NCBI GenBank assembly: GCA_024207135.1
Contig: CP042428.1
Span: 1,364,001 to 1,428,000 of the forward strand
From: Arthrobacter sp. C2
GTDB taxonomy: Bacteria; Actinomycetota; Actinomycetes; Actinomycetales; Micrococcaceae
Reading direction: 5' to 3'
DNA length: 64,000 nt
A model generated the notes under the pieces. That model ran no database searches. It worked only from the letters and a program-made list of their open reading frames with translations, and was not told where the DNA came from. The position numbers and the translations under genes are program-made. This document shows, piece after piece, positions 63,878 through 64,000 of this stretch. Numbering within the stretch: the first letter of the stretch is position 1; each line of letters opens with the position of its first letter.

Positions 63878-64000
63878 ACGCACTTGGCCCCGCCGGCTTC
63901 CTGCTCATTGCCGTGGCCGGGGCGTTCGGCGCGTTGCTGCGCTACCTGCTGGATGTCGTGCTCTCCGCCGCGCAGCACCGACGCACCGCCGCGGGAACCC
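63874..64000 (+). CDS. crcB: Fluoride channel FluC/CrcB, second copy (cut by window end)
   Basis: Forty-two codons seen. It starts MNALGPAGFLLIAVAGAFGA and continues LLRYLLD, the first FluC helix with its GxxGAxxRY signature. Start codon overlaps the stop of the first copy (ATGA); the purine-rich GGGAGGG is 6 nt upstream of CACATG. Confidence 0.88.
   Translation, partial: MNALGPAGFLLIAVAGAFGALLRYLLDVVLSAAQHRRTAAGT

Overview
This window is a contiguous piece of chromosome from a high-G+C Gram-positive bacterium. I place it in the Actinobacteria, most likely Micrococcaceae (the Arthrobacter / Paeniglutamicibacter / Glutamicibacter group). The reasons are the gene content and order: a NucS mismatch endonuclease, a fused Kgd-type 2-oxoglutarate dehydrogenase, a Rho with a long N-terminal insertion, a SigR/RsrA pair next to aroA, the 24-residue ribosomal protein bL37, a DUF2550 protein beside atpC, and many GTG starts. 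Nearly all of it is core chromosome. I see no prophage, insertion sequence, CRISPR array or integration scar.

Layout. 1-5,030: a cut-off membrane-anchored protein, an AI-2E family transporter, a small zinc-ribbon protein, nucS, nagA and a cold-shock gene with a long structured leader. 5,038-26,790: one long run of minus-strand genes, read from high to low coordinates as argS, lysA, hom, thrC, thrB, rho, prfA, prmC, sua5, wecA, two AtpI/AtpZ-like genes, atpBEFHAGDC and a DUF2550 gene. This joins aspartate-family amino-acid synthesis, transcription and translation termination, wall-lipid priming and the whole F1Fo ATP synthase. A tRNA-Arg(CCG) gene stands back to back with argS. 27,355-34,006: a LiaRS/DesKR-like two-component system, a VanY-like peptidase, a DUF1801 protein, a carboxylesterase and cardiolipin synthase. 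34,043-37,272: an ABC importer of the TrpXYZ type with a structured leader. 37,273-45,906: a 1336-residue HrpA helicase, a HIT protein, a zinc alcohol dehydrogenase, a two-domain rhodanese divergent from a Cds1-like cysteine desulfhydrase, and an MBL-fold hydrolase.

46,140-52,601: zinc homeostasis (a Zur-like regulator and znuABC with a candidate operator), a cupin, and two tandem CNNM/HlyC membrane proteins. 53,084-57,791: the Kgd/OdhA TCA enzyme, a catalytically degenerate SGNH-fold protein and bL37. 57,956-64,000: rsrA-sigR divergent from aroA-rsgA, then hisN-mntR and two overlapping fluoride-channel genes, the second cut by the window edge.

The most useful regulatory reading concerns start sites. 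About ten genes have a TANNNT-type -10 hexamer 6-9 nt before the start codon, the signature of leaderless mRNAs. Other genes (csp, atp genes, bL37, sigR, zur) carry clear Shine-Dalgarno sequences. Other signals are an exact SigR-type promoter (GGAAT-N18-GTT) upstream of sigR, intra-operon stem-loops placed where subunit ratios change (after atpE, after atpH, after the ABC binding-protein gene), and a tandem-Trp upstream reading frame ending at the ribosome-binding site of the putative tryptophan-type transporter. I did not find a clearly new multi-gene system; the best leads are regulatory elements and one inactive-looking enzyme fold.
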